Origin: CAZSHG01 sp964459995
GTDB lineage: Bacteria > UBP14 > UBA6098
Length of the DNA: 64,000 bases
Reading direction: 5' to 3'
Assembly: GCA_964459995.1 (NCBI GenBank)
Contig: CAYWOR010000002.1
Location: 186,001-250,000, forward strand
Positions 50,207 through 58,415 of the stretch are shown here, one piece after another. Under the pieces are notes generated by a model that was not told the DNA's origin, did no database searches, and worked only from the letters and a program-made list of their open reading frames with translations. Numbering within the stretch: the first letter of the stretch is position 1; each line of letters starts with the position of its first letter. The translations under genes and the position numbers were made by a program.

Positions 50207-51979
50207 CTATCCCTCGGAAATCATCTCGTTCATTATCTTCGGCAGGCGGTCGATGATGTCGCCTATCTTCGATTTAACGTCGTCCTCGGCGATGTATTTC
50301 ATACGCGCTATCTCCTCGCGGATGTCGTGGCCTTCGATGGCGTCGAAGGGGGCACCGCGGTCGAGGGCTTTGCGCGCCTCATCCTCGAATTTCAGGATGG
50401 CTTTGAGCATCAAATCCTGTTTGAGGGGTGAACAATAGGTATCCTCCTCGACGAAGGCGTTCTGCTGGAGGAAATCCTCGCGGATACTTCGCGCGGCTTC
50501 GAGGGTGAGCCTATCCGAGGCGTCCAGAGCTTCCGCACCTACTAATTTGACGATTTCGGAAAGGTCTGCCTCTTGTTGCAACAATGCCATAGCTTTCGCG
50601 CGGTTGCCCGGAAAATCTTCCGAGAAGGCCTCTTTGAGATATTCGTCGAAGGCGTCGCCATAGAGGGAATAGCTATTGAGCCATGAAATCGCAGGGTAAT
50701 GTCTGCGATAAGCCAGCTCGGCTTCGAGGCTCCAGAATACGCGAACTACGCGAAGTGTCGCCTGCACAACGGGATCGGCGAGGTCGCCGCCGGGAGGCGA
50801 AACTGCGCCGATAACCGAAAGTGCACCGGTGGTCGGTTCCATACCGAGATTCTCGACCCAGCCCGCGCGCTCATAAAACTCTGCAATTCGGCGTCCGAGG
50901 TAGGCGGGATAACCCTCTTCGCCGGGCATTTCCTCGAGACGGCCTGAGATTTCGCGCATAGCTTCGGCCCAACGGCTGGTGGAATCGGCCATCAGCGCGA
51001 CGGAGTAGCCCATATCGCGGTAGTATTCGGCGATTGTGATGCCGGTGTAAACGGAAGCCTCACGCGCCGCCACCGGCATGTTCGACGTGTTTGCGATAAG
51101 GACGGTGCGTTTCATCAGAGGCTCGCCGGTCTGAGGGTCTTTGAGTTCGGGGAATTCCAAAAGCACATCGGTCATCTCGTTTCCGCGCTCGCCGCAACCG
51201 ACGTAAACGATGACCTCTGCGTCGGCGTATTTCGCAAGCTGATGCTGAATAACGGTTTTTCCGCTTCCGAAGGGGCCGGGAACGCAGGCGGTGCCGCCTT
51301 TGCCGACCGCGAAGAAAGTATCCACAACGCGCTGGCCGGTTATAAGCGGGGATTTGGGGAGAAATTTTTTGCGGAACGGCCTACTGAGACGCACCGGCCA
51401 TTTCTGATACATGTTGAGTTCGTGCTCTTTGCCGTCCTCAGTGCGGACTACGCAGACGATGTCCTCGATGACATGTTCGCCCGACTCGATTTTGACTACC
51501 TCGCCAGATATTCCGGGGGGAATTGGCAGACGGTGTTCGATAATCGTGGTCTCCTGCACCGTGCCGAAGATGTCGCCGCCCGTAACCTTCTGTCCGACTT
51601 TGACTTTGGGGACGAAATCCCATTTTTTATCGAGGGGCAATGGGTCTGCGGTAACTCCACGTGTGATGAAATCCCCGGCTTGCTCGGCGATGATGTCGAG
51701 CGGGCGTTGGATACCATCATAAATGGATGTCAGCAATCCAGGGCCGAGACGAACCGAGAGTGGTGCGTTCGTCAGATACACCGGTTCGCCGGGGCCGAGG
51801 CCGCCTGTTTCCTCGTAAACCTGTATGGACGCGGTGTCGCCCACAAGTTCGATGATTTCGCCGACGAGGTGACTATCCGACACACGGACGACATCATACA
51901 TCTTCGCACCGGTCATGTTTTCCGCAACCACGAGCGGCCCGGAAACCTTTACGATTCTGCCAATTTTTTCTTCCGCCAT
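50207..51979 (-). CDS. atpA: V/A-type ATPase catalytic subunit A
   Basis: Catalytic subunit of the head, 590 residues. Start 51979 (MAEEKIGRIVKVSGPLVVAE) is supported by AGGAG and excludes 14 upstream codons. Walker A is GPFGSGKTVIQHQ near 233; the non-homologous insertion typical for A (about 115-190: MYQKWPVRLSRPF, PLITGQRVVD) and ALMADSTSRWAEAMREISGR near 325 are present. It follows the DUF3800 gene after 110 bp that contain two hairpins; a strong ribosome-binding site suggests efficient own translation. Confidence 0.97.
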   Translation of the reverse strand: MAEEKIGRIVKVSGPLVVAENMTGAKMYDVVRVSDSHLVGEIIELVGDTASIQVYEETGGLGPGEPVYLTNAPLSVRLGPGLLTSIYDGIQRPLDIIAEQAGDFITRGVTADPLPLDKKWDFVPKVKVGQKVTGGDIFGTVQETTIIEHRLPIPPGISGEVVKIESGEHVIEDIVCVVRTEDGKEHELNMYQKWPVRLSRPFRKKFLPKSPLITGQRVVDTFFAVGKGGTACVPGPFGSGKTVIQHQLAKYADAEVIVYVGCGERGNEMTDVLLEFPELKDPQTGEPLMKRTVLIANTSNMPVAAREASVYTGITIAEYYRDMGYSVALMADSTSRWAEAMREISGRLEEMPGEEGYPAYLGRRIAEFYERAGWVENLGMEPTTGALSVIGAVSPPGGDLADPVVQATLRVVRVFWSLEAELAYRRHYPAISWLNSYSLYGDAFDEYLKEAFSEDFPGNRAKAMALLQQEADLSEIVKLVGAEALDASDRLTLEAARSIREDFLQQNAFVEEDTYCSPLKQDLMLKAILKFEDEARKALDRGAPFDAIEGHDIREEIARMKYIAEDDVKSKIGDIIDRLPKIMNEMISEG

Positions 51980-52053
51980 TGGAAACTCCTGTTTATTGCT
52001 TGACTTTTTTTGTTTCGTCATTATATTGTCTTTAATCCAGTTATCTGGAGGTG

Positions 52054-52091
52054 GATAGCGAAGCTATCGGGGGCCGAAAGGCCCCTTTTTT
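52054..52091 (+). terminator. Terminator-like double hairpin in the wrong orientation for the operon
   Basis: GATAGC-GAA-GCTATC (52054-52068) followed by GGGGCC-GAAA-GGCCCC and TTTTTT (52070-52091) on the plus strand. All surrounding genes run on the minus strand, so it does not end any visible transcript. Confidence 0.6.
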
Positions 52092-52878
52092 ATGGTAACA
52101 GCTTACGCCCACATCCCTGAATGATTCCTGTTTTGGGGTGTTTATAGAACTTTTTTTCTATTATAACAAGAATTTTCTGCGAAAATGGGGCAATCCCCAT
52201 TTTTACGAGAAGTTTATTCTCTTCTAAAATCTTTTCTCTACAAGGGTATGCTACTAAATCAGCAATTTGAAGACCAGCTATATCAGCACTTTTTGGTTTT
52301 ACTTTCAATTGTCCGGAAGTTAAGCACTCTTGAATTTTACTTGCCTTTAAAAATTCAGTTCCTTCAGAATAGAGTTTGTGAAAACTGTCCTTTAGTTTCA
52401 TATCTTCTCTCCCACCTCTGCTTTCAGCCATAACATCGCCGACAGCATTGTTTGTCTTAAGAAAATAGAAGTAGCGTTCAATCAGCATAGCTAAACAGTA
52501 ATGGTAAGGTTCATACTTCCAAACCTGGTAGCGCTCACGATGTTCCAATTTATCGATGACAACAGAAACAATAGTGAACTCCAAACTGCCGATTAGGTTA
52601 AGTAGTTTTTTATCAAATGATTCTCTAATAGAATGATCCCGCAATTTGTGAAATGGTGTCTTGCAATTTATGATTTCCTTTCTGTGGAGAATAATTTTTT
52701 CGTCTGGATCAATTTGAAAGAATTCCCTTTTAAAACTCAACAACGATGAATTAACCATTTCTCCAACATAATCAAGATTCATAATTATACCGGTTAAACA
52801 TAAAAAGCGTTCATTAGGGTTGTCAGCACTTTCCAGGTCCTGGTTGCCAACTTCATCTATGTATAATCTGTATCTCAC
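52090..52878 (-). CDS. DUF3800 protein
   Basis: 262 residues. YRLYIDEVGNQ at the start and ADIAGLQIADLVAYP near residue 210 are the two conserved acidic motifs of DUF3800, predicted to adopt an RNase H-like fold and often found in mobile and defence loci. Biochemical role unproven. The coding region is strikingly A/T-rich (for example 19 G/C in 52561-52620 against 36 in 51061-51120 of atpA), suggesting foreign origin. Start overlaps the AlkD-like stop as ATGA. Confidence 0.85.
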   Translation of the reverse strand: MRYRLYIDEVGNQDLESADNPNERFLCLTGIIMNLDYVGEMVNSSLLSFKREFFQIDPDEKIILHRKEIINCKTPFHKLRDHSIRESFDKKLLNLIGSLEFTIVSVVIDKLEHRERYQVWKYEPYHYCLAMLIERYFYFLKTNNAVGDVMAESRGGREDMKLKDSFHKLYSEGTEFLKASKIQECLTSGQLKVKPKSADIAGLQIADLVAYPCREKILEENKLLVKMGIAPFSQKILVIIEKKFYKHPKTGIIQGCGRKLLP

Positions 52879-53582
52879 TTCCCCATCGCCTTCTCGCGCA
52901 TTTCATCGGGGAGTTTTTCTATCGCGTAGCGAAAGGCCACGCGGGGCATACGTTCGACATTCGAGGTTACATAGTCGTAAACTCGCTCAGGATGCGCATT
53001 GCTAACCTCTTTTAACAGCCAGCCGTAGCCCTTGCGGACGAGGTCGTCTTCATCCTCGATGAGGATGTCCGCGATTTCAAACGCTTTATCTACAAGGACT
53101 TCGCGGCGCACAGGATAAATCAGAGATACTGCCGACGATCTTCGTAGCCATCGATTGGAGGATTTCCCCCACTTCGGCATATTTTCGGCTAATTTTGGCC
53201 ATTTGTGGAGCATGAACCCTACGGAATGGCATGAAATGTCGTCGCAATGCCCCCAATTGCTAACATACCGCTCCAACCATGATTCGAAGCGGGAAAAATC
53301 CTCCAGCTCGTATTGGGATTTTCTTCGCCACGCCCAATCGAAGGCGATTGTAGTTTCTTCGCCGATTCCGGTGTCGAGCAACTCCTCGCAGATGCCGAAA
53401 AATTCAGTCTTCCCGAGATTTTTCACTTGCGAATAAAACTCGCGGGAAATCTGACGGATTTCCGGCAGACGGACGCCGAGGATGTTTATCGGCTCTTTGA
53501 AATAACGCTCCGCGCCCATTTTGTAGGCTTCATCCACACGGGATTCGAGGGCTTTTCGTATGTCGGTGAGAAGTTGGGTCAT
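52875..53582 (-). CDS. DNA alkylation repair protein, AlkD-like HEAT-repeat glycosylase
   Basis: 235 residues of helical repeats. Start 53582 (MTQLLTDIRKALESRVDEAY) is one base after the preceding stop (TGA-A-ATG). Key residues of AlkD appear conserved: NWGHCDD gives Trp-x3-Asp (Trp109 and Asp113 in Bacillus AlkD) and NRWLRRSSAVSL gives the third active-site Trp. AlkD removes bulky or N3/N7-alkylated purines without base flipping. Here it sits in a toxin-antitoxin-like cassette, so a role in sensing or tolerating modified DNA is possible (inference). Confidence 0.88.
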   Translation of the reverse strand: MTQLLTDIRKALESRVDEAYKMGAERYFKEPINILGVRLPEIRQISREFYSQVKNLGKTEFFGICEELLDTGIGEETTIAFDWAWRRKSQYELEDFSRFESWLERYVSNWGHCDDISCHSVGFMLHKWPKLAENMPKWGKSSNRWLRRSSAVSLIYPVRREVLVDKAFEIADILIEDEDDLVRKGYGWLLKEVSNAHPERVYDYVTSNVERMPRVAFRYAIEKLPDEMREKAMGK

Positions 53583-53583
53583 T

Positions 53584-53952
53584 TCATCTCTCGGCAAGAA
53601 CGATTCCTTCTTCCAGAGCTGTCCGAGCAAAGGGGATGCTGGTTGTTTCAGATTTTGTGTATGGAAAAAGTTCGATGGGCATTCGAATTCCCGAAAAAAA
53701 AGTTTCAAATTCGTCGATCCGCTCGAACCAAAGGGGTATATTTGAGTCTTCGAGGACGATCAAAATATCTGCATCACTGCCCGGCACTGCTTTTTTTGCC
53801 GCAAGGGAGCCGAAAAGGATTACCCTGTTGACATCATCGCGGGTTTCTATGAGTTTTTGGGCGGAGACCTTCAGAGCCTCGATAGCCGCTTGATTATCGA
53901 GTTTCCAGAGAGTCACACCACTGTATGAGTATTTTTGCAGAATTGATTGCAT
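53584..53952 (-). CDS. MNT-family nucleotidyltransferase
   Basis: 122 residues. GSLAAKKAVPGSDADIL gives the GSx10DxD signature. ATG at 53952 is preferred over TTG at 53973 because AAGGA lies at a suitable distance; it overlaps the HEPN gene by 59 bp. Sequence is not close to the MntA at 15187, and the gene order (HEPN first) is reversed, so it is a separate acquisition. Confidence 0.85.
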   Translation of the reverse strand: MQSILQKYSYSGVTLWKLDNQAAIEALKVSAQKLIETRDDVNRVILFGSLAAKKAVPGSDADILIVLEDSNIPLWFERIDEFETFFSGIRMPIELFPYTKSETTSIPFARTALEEGIVLAER

Positions 53953-54289
53953 CCTCTGAGTCCTTTTCCCCAAAATAATCGTGGGGTATGCCTGTATTAA
54001 AGCCGTTTGGATAACGGGCTATAATATAATACTTGTCTAAGTTTCTTGCTCTTTCCATGAGGTTGTCGGCCAGATCGATCTCGCAGTTTTCTTTCAATGC
54101 CATAAGCATTTCTTTTAGGCTATGTCCCCACAGAACAGCGTTTCGATTTTGAGCTGTGGCTTTCAAAGCCTTTTCTGAAGCTTGTTGCGCCATAAAGCAA
54201 GCCCATTCGTGGAATCCTGATTGCCTTGCGGATTCAGCGGCTTGAATGTCGTAATGAGCCTGGGTTAGCCAATCTTTCGCGCGGTTCAT
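53894..54289 (-). CDS. HEPN-domain protein
   Basis: 131 residues of the HEPN family often paired with MNT proteins: AHYDIQAAESARQSGFHEWA, FMAQQASEKALKA, GHSLKEMLMAL and DKYYIIARYPNG. The usual Rx4-6H RNase motif is not evident near the C-terminus, so catalytic activity is unsure. It begins 4 bp after the ATPase subunit F stop and is probably translated from the ATPase message. Confidence 0.87.
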   Translation of the reverse strand: MNRAKDWLTQAHYDIQAAESARQSGFHEWACFMAQQASEKALKATAQNRNAVLWGHSLKEMLMALKENCEIDLADNLMERARNLDKYYIIARYPNGFNTGIPHDYFGEKDSEDAINSAKILIQWCDSLETR

Positions 54290-54293
54290 ATTC

Positions 54294-54620
54294 TCACTCC
54301 TCCCCCATAATGTCGCGTCCGGCGGCGCGTTTCATAGTCTCGCGGACGGCGTTTCGGCCCTTCCCCAGACTTCCCTGCACCGTTGGGATAAGGATTATCG
54401 AGGGCAATGTGCCGTAACGCGTTTCGTCGATGACCTCCGCGATACTCCCGGAAATAGCCTCTGTAACGAATATTGCGCCGTATTCGCCGGATTTAACAAG
54501 CTCTCTAAGCGCTGATGCGAGGTTTTCGGTCTCCTCGGCGATAATCGCGGTTACGCCCATCGCCCTAAAAGGCAGGCATGTGGCGATATCGCCTACCACT
54601 GCGGTTTTATAGGTCGCCAT
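54294..54620 (-). CDS. atpF: V/A-type ATPase subunit F (central stalk)
   Basis: Small rotor subunit that binds subunit D. 108 residues with TAVVGDIATCLPFRAMGV at the start and AIFVTEAISGSIAEVIDE in the middle, as in the family; IILIPTVQGSLGKGRN is the flexible C-terminal region. Overlaps subunit C by 14 bp. Confidence 0.94.
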   Translation of the reverse strand: MATYKTAVVGDIATCLPFRAMGVTAIIAEETENLASALRELVKSGEYGAIFVTEAISGSIAEVIDETRYGTLPSIILIPTVQGSLGKGRNAVRETMKRAAGRDIMGEE

Positions 54621-55617
54621 AACGCACCCTTTCGATTATTCTATCGCGGTCGATTTTGGCTTTTTTCATCCGCATAACCGCGCCGATTGCTCTAAGCTCG
54701 CGCCACACGAGAAAAGCATACGCCAGAAGGACTTCCAGCCCGAAGCTAATATAGATATTCAGTCGCAGGTAGTCTTCGAGGCTATAGTGGAAGAATTTTG
54801 CCAGCGGCTCGAAGTCGTCGTCGTGGACGAGCTTTGAAACGGCATCCGCGAGGGGTTTGCCATAATATGAAAAGACCAGCCGCGCGGGGATTCCGTCGAG
54901 TTCCATAGTCTCGAACCGTTCGTAACGATTGCGTTCTAAATAGCCGCCCTCGATGAAAAAGCGGTCGAAATACTCCATAGGCATTTCAGCGATTCTCATG
55001 CGGAGATATGCGGTCAGATTCTTGCTGTCTGCCCATCTGCGGACATATTCGTCGAGAAATTCACGGCCGCTTTCGGTTAACTGGCTGACATAGAATTTCC
55101 CGAAATAATGGTCGGAGGCCAGATCGACAACGATTGGCAGTTGTGATTCCGAATAGGTCTCGCGCGCGACCTTTATAGATTCCGCGACTTCGACTGGCAC
55201 GGAACCGAGATTTGGTTCGCCCGAAGCGGCTTTCATCAAATCCTCTGCAGAGGCGAATCCCCCCGAAAGATGAAGCGGAAGATAGTCATATTCGAAAATC
55301 TCCGCCTTCACAGCCGCCGATGCGTTAGTGAAATCCGTGAAAAGGCGGAGGAGCCTTGTCAATTCGGGGTGTTGAGACAAATTTTCGATGAGTCCGATAG
55401 TCGCGAGCCATTCATCGGCGATAGCCTTTTCGGGGTTTTCATCAGCGCTGTGAAAACCCCATTCTGACAGTATTTTGCCTATATCTCCTGTTTCGGCGTC
55501 GATAAGCCGTAAAAATTCCGCACGCCCCGGCCGCTTAACCCATTTGCCCCGCACAACACCTGTAGCGAAGGCATATTGCGTGTCTCCGAATACTACCGGC
55601 GGAGTATTCAAACTCAC
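54607..55617 (-). CDS. atpC: V/A-type ATPase subunit C (d-type socket)
   Basis: Helical funnel that joins the central stalk to the membrane ring. 336 residues; YAFATGVVRGKWVKRPGRAEF near residue 12 and LRLNIYISFGLEVLLAYAFLVWRELRA-type end (conserved E-x3-A-F-L-W-R-E). The start is GTG with GGAGG six bases upstream; GTGA overlap with subunit E. Confidence 0.9.
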   Translation of the reverse strand: MSLNTPPVVFGDTQYAFATGVVRGKWVKRPGRAEFLRLIDAETGDIGKILSEWGFHSADENPEKAIADEWLATIGLIENLSQHPELTRLLRLFTDFTNASAAVKAEIFEYDYLPLHLSGGFASAEDLMKAASGEPNLGSVPVEVAESIKVARETYSESQLPIVVDLASDHYFGKFYVSQLTESGREFLDEYVRRWADSKNLTAYLRMRIAEMPMEYFDRFFIEGGYLERNRYERFETMELDGIPARLVFSYYGKPLADAVSKLVHDDDFEPLAKFFHYSLEDYLRLNIYISFGLEVLLAYAFLVWRELRAIGAVMRMKKAKIDRDRIIERVRYGDL

Positions 55618-56204
55618 CGCACACCTCCACCGAAGAGAATTTGCGAAACTTCGTCGGTGAAATCTTCGGCAATCTGGGCGAAAATCGACTCCGTGCGGGC
55701 GTCATATTGGATTCTGCCGGCTTTGAGCATGAATCCGTGGTCGAAATCGTCGGATTGGCGTTTCGAGAAATTCGCGCCTTCGATTTTTTGTTTGGCGAGG
55801 GAATCGAATTCGCCGTCGAAAATCGCGCTATCCTCTTTTCCATAAACAATTTCGCCCTCTTTTTCCCCAAAAGATTCAAGCATGGAGACATATCTTCCGC
55901 GCAGTTTTTCTGCCGGAAGGTTAAGAATCGCCTCGAATCCCTTTTGAAAAGCCTTTTGAACAAGCTCCTGCTTGACCGCGAGGGTTTCCATTCTGAACCT
56001 TGTCTCTGCGCGGCTGAGAGCTTGTTCATATGCGCGTTTGGCTTCGGCTTGTGCCTTCTCTTCCGATTTTACGAGGACGCTCTTTTCAAATTCGCTCAAT
56101 TCGGCTTCGAGTTCGCGAATTTCGCTATCGGTTTCGGCTTTGATCTCGGCGGTCTTCTCGTCGGTCTCCGCCTGAATTTTGTTTAGGATACCTTCGATAC
56201 TCAT
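55614..56204 (-). CDS. atpE: V/A-type ATPase subunit E (peripheral stalk)
   Basis: Stator subunit forming a coiled coil with subunit H/G. 196 residues: N-terminal two-thirds helical and charged (EIKAETDSEIRELEAELSEF), C-terminal globular part (DHGFMLKAGRIQYDARTESI). Begins 9 bp after the subunit K stop. Confidence 0.92.
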   Translation of the reverse strand: MSIEGILNKIQAETDEKTAEIKAETDSEIRELEAELSEFEKSVLVKSEEKAQAEAKRAYEQALSRAETRFRMETLAVKQELVQKAFQKGFEAILNLPAEKLRGRYVSMLESFGEKEGEIVYGKEDSAIFDGEFDSLAKQKIEGANFSKRQSDDFDHGFMLKAGRIQYDARTESIFAQIAEDFTDEVSQILFGGGVR

Positions 56205-56213
56205 TCGGCCGCC

Positions 56214-56792
56214 CTATCTGATTGACAGCAGAACAAGCACACTCGCCAATAGACCGAGGATCGCATAGAACTCGACGAAAGCGGCGAGGGTCATGGCTTT
56301 GGCGACATTGGCTTTGTCTTTGACCACAAGAGCCACGCCCGACGCGCAAACCTTGCCCTGATGGATTCCCGAGACCAAACCTGCGAGTCCGACCGGAATG
56401 CCCGCGAAAAGGAACTGCCAGCCTTGAAGAGGGGTTAGCGAGGCGAGTTGTGCGGGGTCGTTAAGAAGGCCTGTCCAGAGAATGATGAGGAATCCCGCGA
56501 CGAAACCGTAGATGCCCTGAGTGCCCGGAAGTGCTGACAGCAGAAGGAACTGCGGAAACAGGTCGGGGTGTTCGTGCATCGCGCCGATGGACATATTCGC
56601 GGCGATACCGATTCCGATTGCGGAACCGAAACCTGCGATAACCACTGCAATCGCGACTCCGATAAGCGCTAATCCGCCGGCATCGAGAGAGAACCATCCG
56701 GGGGCTTTGGTCGTGGCTTCATCCTGCGCAAATGCTGTAACAGCAGTGCAAAGAGCCATAATCACCATTAGTAAAACAATTCTTTTCGACAT
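56214..56792 (-). CDS. atpK: V/A-type ATPase subunit K (duplicated proteolipid, Na+-type)
   Basis: Membrane rotor ring. 192 residues: a leader-like N-terminus (MSKRIVLLMVIMALCTAVTA), then two fused helical hairpins. Ion-binding residues match Enterococcus NtpK: Leu88, Thr91, Gln92 in LPGTQGIYGF (NtpK 61, 64, 65), Gln145 in HQGKVCASG (NtpK 110) and Glu174 in VEFYAILG (NtpK 139). As in NtpK only the second hairpin has the carboxylate. This set predicts Na+ rather than H+ coupling. AAGGAGGAGAGG precedes the ATG. Confidence 0.93.
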   Translation of the reverse strand: MSKRIVLLMVIMALCTAVTAFAQDEATTKAPGWFSLDAGGLALIGVAIAVVIAGFGSAIGIGIAANMSIGAMHEHPDLFPQFLLLSALPGTQGIYGFVAGFLIILWTGLLNDPAQLASLTPLQGWQFLFAGIPVGLAGLVSGIHQGKVCASGVALVVKDKANVAKAMTLAAFVEFYAILGLLASVLVLLSIR

Positions 56793-56831
56793 CCTCTCCT
56801 CCTTGGGGAGTTGGTTATTTTTGAAATTTGA

Positions 56832-57153
56832 TTATATCTTAGAATTGATAATTCCTTCAGCCAAAATAAGTTCTTTCGAATACAATCTCTTATTATCCGA
56901 ATTGAATTCGTGTTTAATGTCACAATATAAATTCTCCAGAGAAAGGATTTTCCATCCATTCGCTTTGTATATATTCACACTTCCTCTGCGGCGGGCAACA
57001 AAGAAGTTTTGAATCTCTTTGATCCTTCAAATCGAAAGGAATCACCTTGTATCCGCACAAGCCATTAATAATGACGTCAAAAGGTATATCTCTATACGGC
57101 TCCAATAACTTCGAGATAACAGCCTCAAGTTTATTTACATATTCTTCGTTCAT
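56832..57153 (-). pseudogene. Methyltransferase-linked gene with apparent +1 frameshift
   Basis: Starts with ATG one base after the methyltransferase stop (TGA-A-ATG). The first frame (MNEEYVNKLEAVISKLLEPY, FDVIINGLCGYKVIPFD) ends at 56920. The +1 frame is open from about 57027 to a TAA at 56832 and reads like protein (NFFVARRRGSVNIYKANGWK, LYCDIKHEFNSDNKRLY). Joining them near the A-run at 57007-57010 would give about 106 residues. Could be a decayed or frameshifted restriction partner, a programmed frameshift, or an assembly error. No known family recognised. Confidence 0.55.
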
Positions 57154-57154
57154 T

Positions 57155-58402
57155 TCACACTTTCTGAAACAGGACAATCCTGTTTGTGTTCGTTCCAGAT
57201 TCGTTATTGTCGATTCCCCAAATATTGGAGGTTTTGGTGAAATCCTGTTGGTTAATAACAACACATGTGGTGTTGAATCCTGCCTCTTCTCCTGCAGGGA
57301 TAACATAATCTTCGAGCTTCAACTTGCCTTTACGAAGCTCGCCGACCTCAAAAGCTACCCAGCCAGTTTTTTGGGTGATTCTAAATAGTTCTTCGAAGAC
57401 TTTTCCCATGATCATTGACCACTCATCTACATTTTTAGTTACCGTAGTTTTCTTGCCTATTTCTTCGATATCTATGCCATTAAACCAGCACCTTAGCCAA
57501 TTATCCTGAGCGTATTGAACAATGTCAAGAAAGGGCGGAGAAGTTACGGTAAGGGTTACGGAATTCGCGGGTATCTCATGGGTGAATCGAGCATCTTCTG
57601 TTAGAAAATTCGCCGTTCTACCGGCTGTTCTCAATAACTCTGTTCTCCTTTTGGAAAGACCTTTTAACAGGGAAGTTGATTTGCGAAGAATTATCTCCTT
57701 CGTGTTTCGATATTCAGGGACCTGGCCTCGCTTCTCATTGATTTTGATCTGTCTTTCCTTTGTTGTTGCCTGATTCGGCGGAAGGGTATAGACAGAGAAA
57801 AATCCCGGAGAATGACCTGTGAGACGGTTTGTAGCAACCATTCGAATCCAGCTATCTATTTCGTCCTCGGTCTGTTCTTCTTTCCGTTCTTTGAAATACC
57901 GTTTCAAGGAGACAATTTCTGCTTCTGTTTTAGGATGATAGAACATCGATAAATCAAACTCTGCCGAACAGCTATAATTGTATTCAACCTCGTTTAATCT
58001 GTTTTCAATTTCAGCATAATCAGGAATCAGCAATCTTGGTTTGGTCAAAATGAGACTTAAGGGATTGACATCGTTTGCAATAACTTTCCGACCCATCAAG
58101 CCGGCCTGAATAGGAGTAGTTCCTCTGCCGCAAAACGGATCGTAAATTGTGTCTCCTACATCTGTAACCAGATTGATGAAAAATTCAGGAAGCTGAGGTT
58201 TGAAACAGGCGCGATATGATATTTCATGGATGCTTGCGGCTTGCCTTTGTTTGGCAGTCCAAAATTCGTTGATGTATTTTGGGACCTTCCTGTTACTAAG
58301 TTGGATATAGGTTCTTTCCGTTTCGTTTTCCGAGCTGGAGAACAAGTCAGTACTCCTATTGAGGGAAAACTTTTCTATGTATGTCTTGACTTCTGTTTTC
58401 AT
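57155..58402 (-). CDS. Site-specific DNA methyltransferase (amino-methylating, probably N4-cytosine)
   Basis: 415 residues. S-adenosylmethionine motif I IYDPFCGRGTTPIQAG (residues 86-100) comes first, then a region of about 180 residues likely to be the target-recognition domain, then catalytic motif IV TSPPF (287-291), the order I-TRD-IV of the alpha class. The SPPF form is usual for N4-cytosine enzymes. Coding sequence is somewhat A/T-richer than the ATPase genes. Inserted between ATPase subunits I and K, 13 bp after I; the small downstream frameshifted gene could be a restriction partner. Confidence 0.87.
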   Translation of the reverse strand: MKTEVKTYIEKFSLNRSTDLFSSSENETERTYIQLSNRKVPKYINEFWTAKQRQAASIHEISYRACFKPQLPEFFINLVTDVGDTIYDPFCGRGTTPIQAGLMGRKVIANDVNPLSLILTKPRLLIPDYAEIENRLNEVEYNYSCSAEFDLSMFYHPKTEAEIVSLKRYFKERKEEQTEDEIDSWIRMVATNRLTGHSPGFFSVYTLPPNQATTKERQIKINEKRGQVPEYRNTKEIILRKSTSLLKGLSKRRTELLRTAGRTANFLTEDARFTHEIPANSVTLTVTSPPFLDIVQYAQDNWLRCWFNGIDIEEIGKKTTVTKNVDEWSMIMGKVFEELFRITQKTGWVAFEVGELRKGKLKLEDYVIPAGEEAGFNTTCVVINQQDFTKTSNIWGIDNNESGTNTNRIVLFQKV

Positions 58403-58415
58403 TTAGAGTTTTCTC

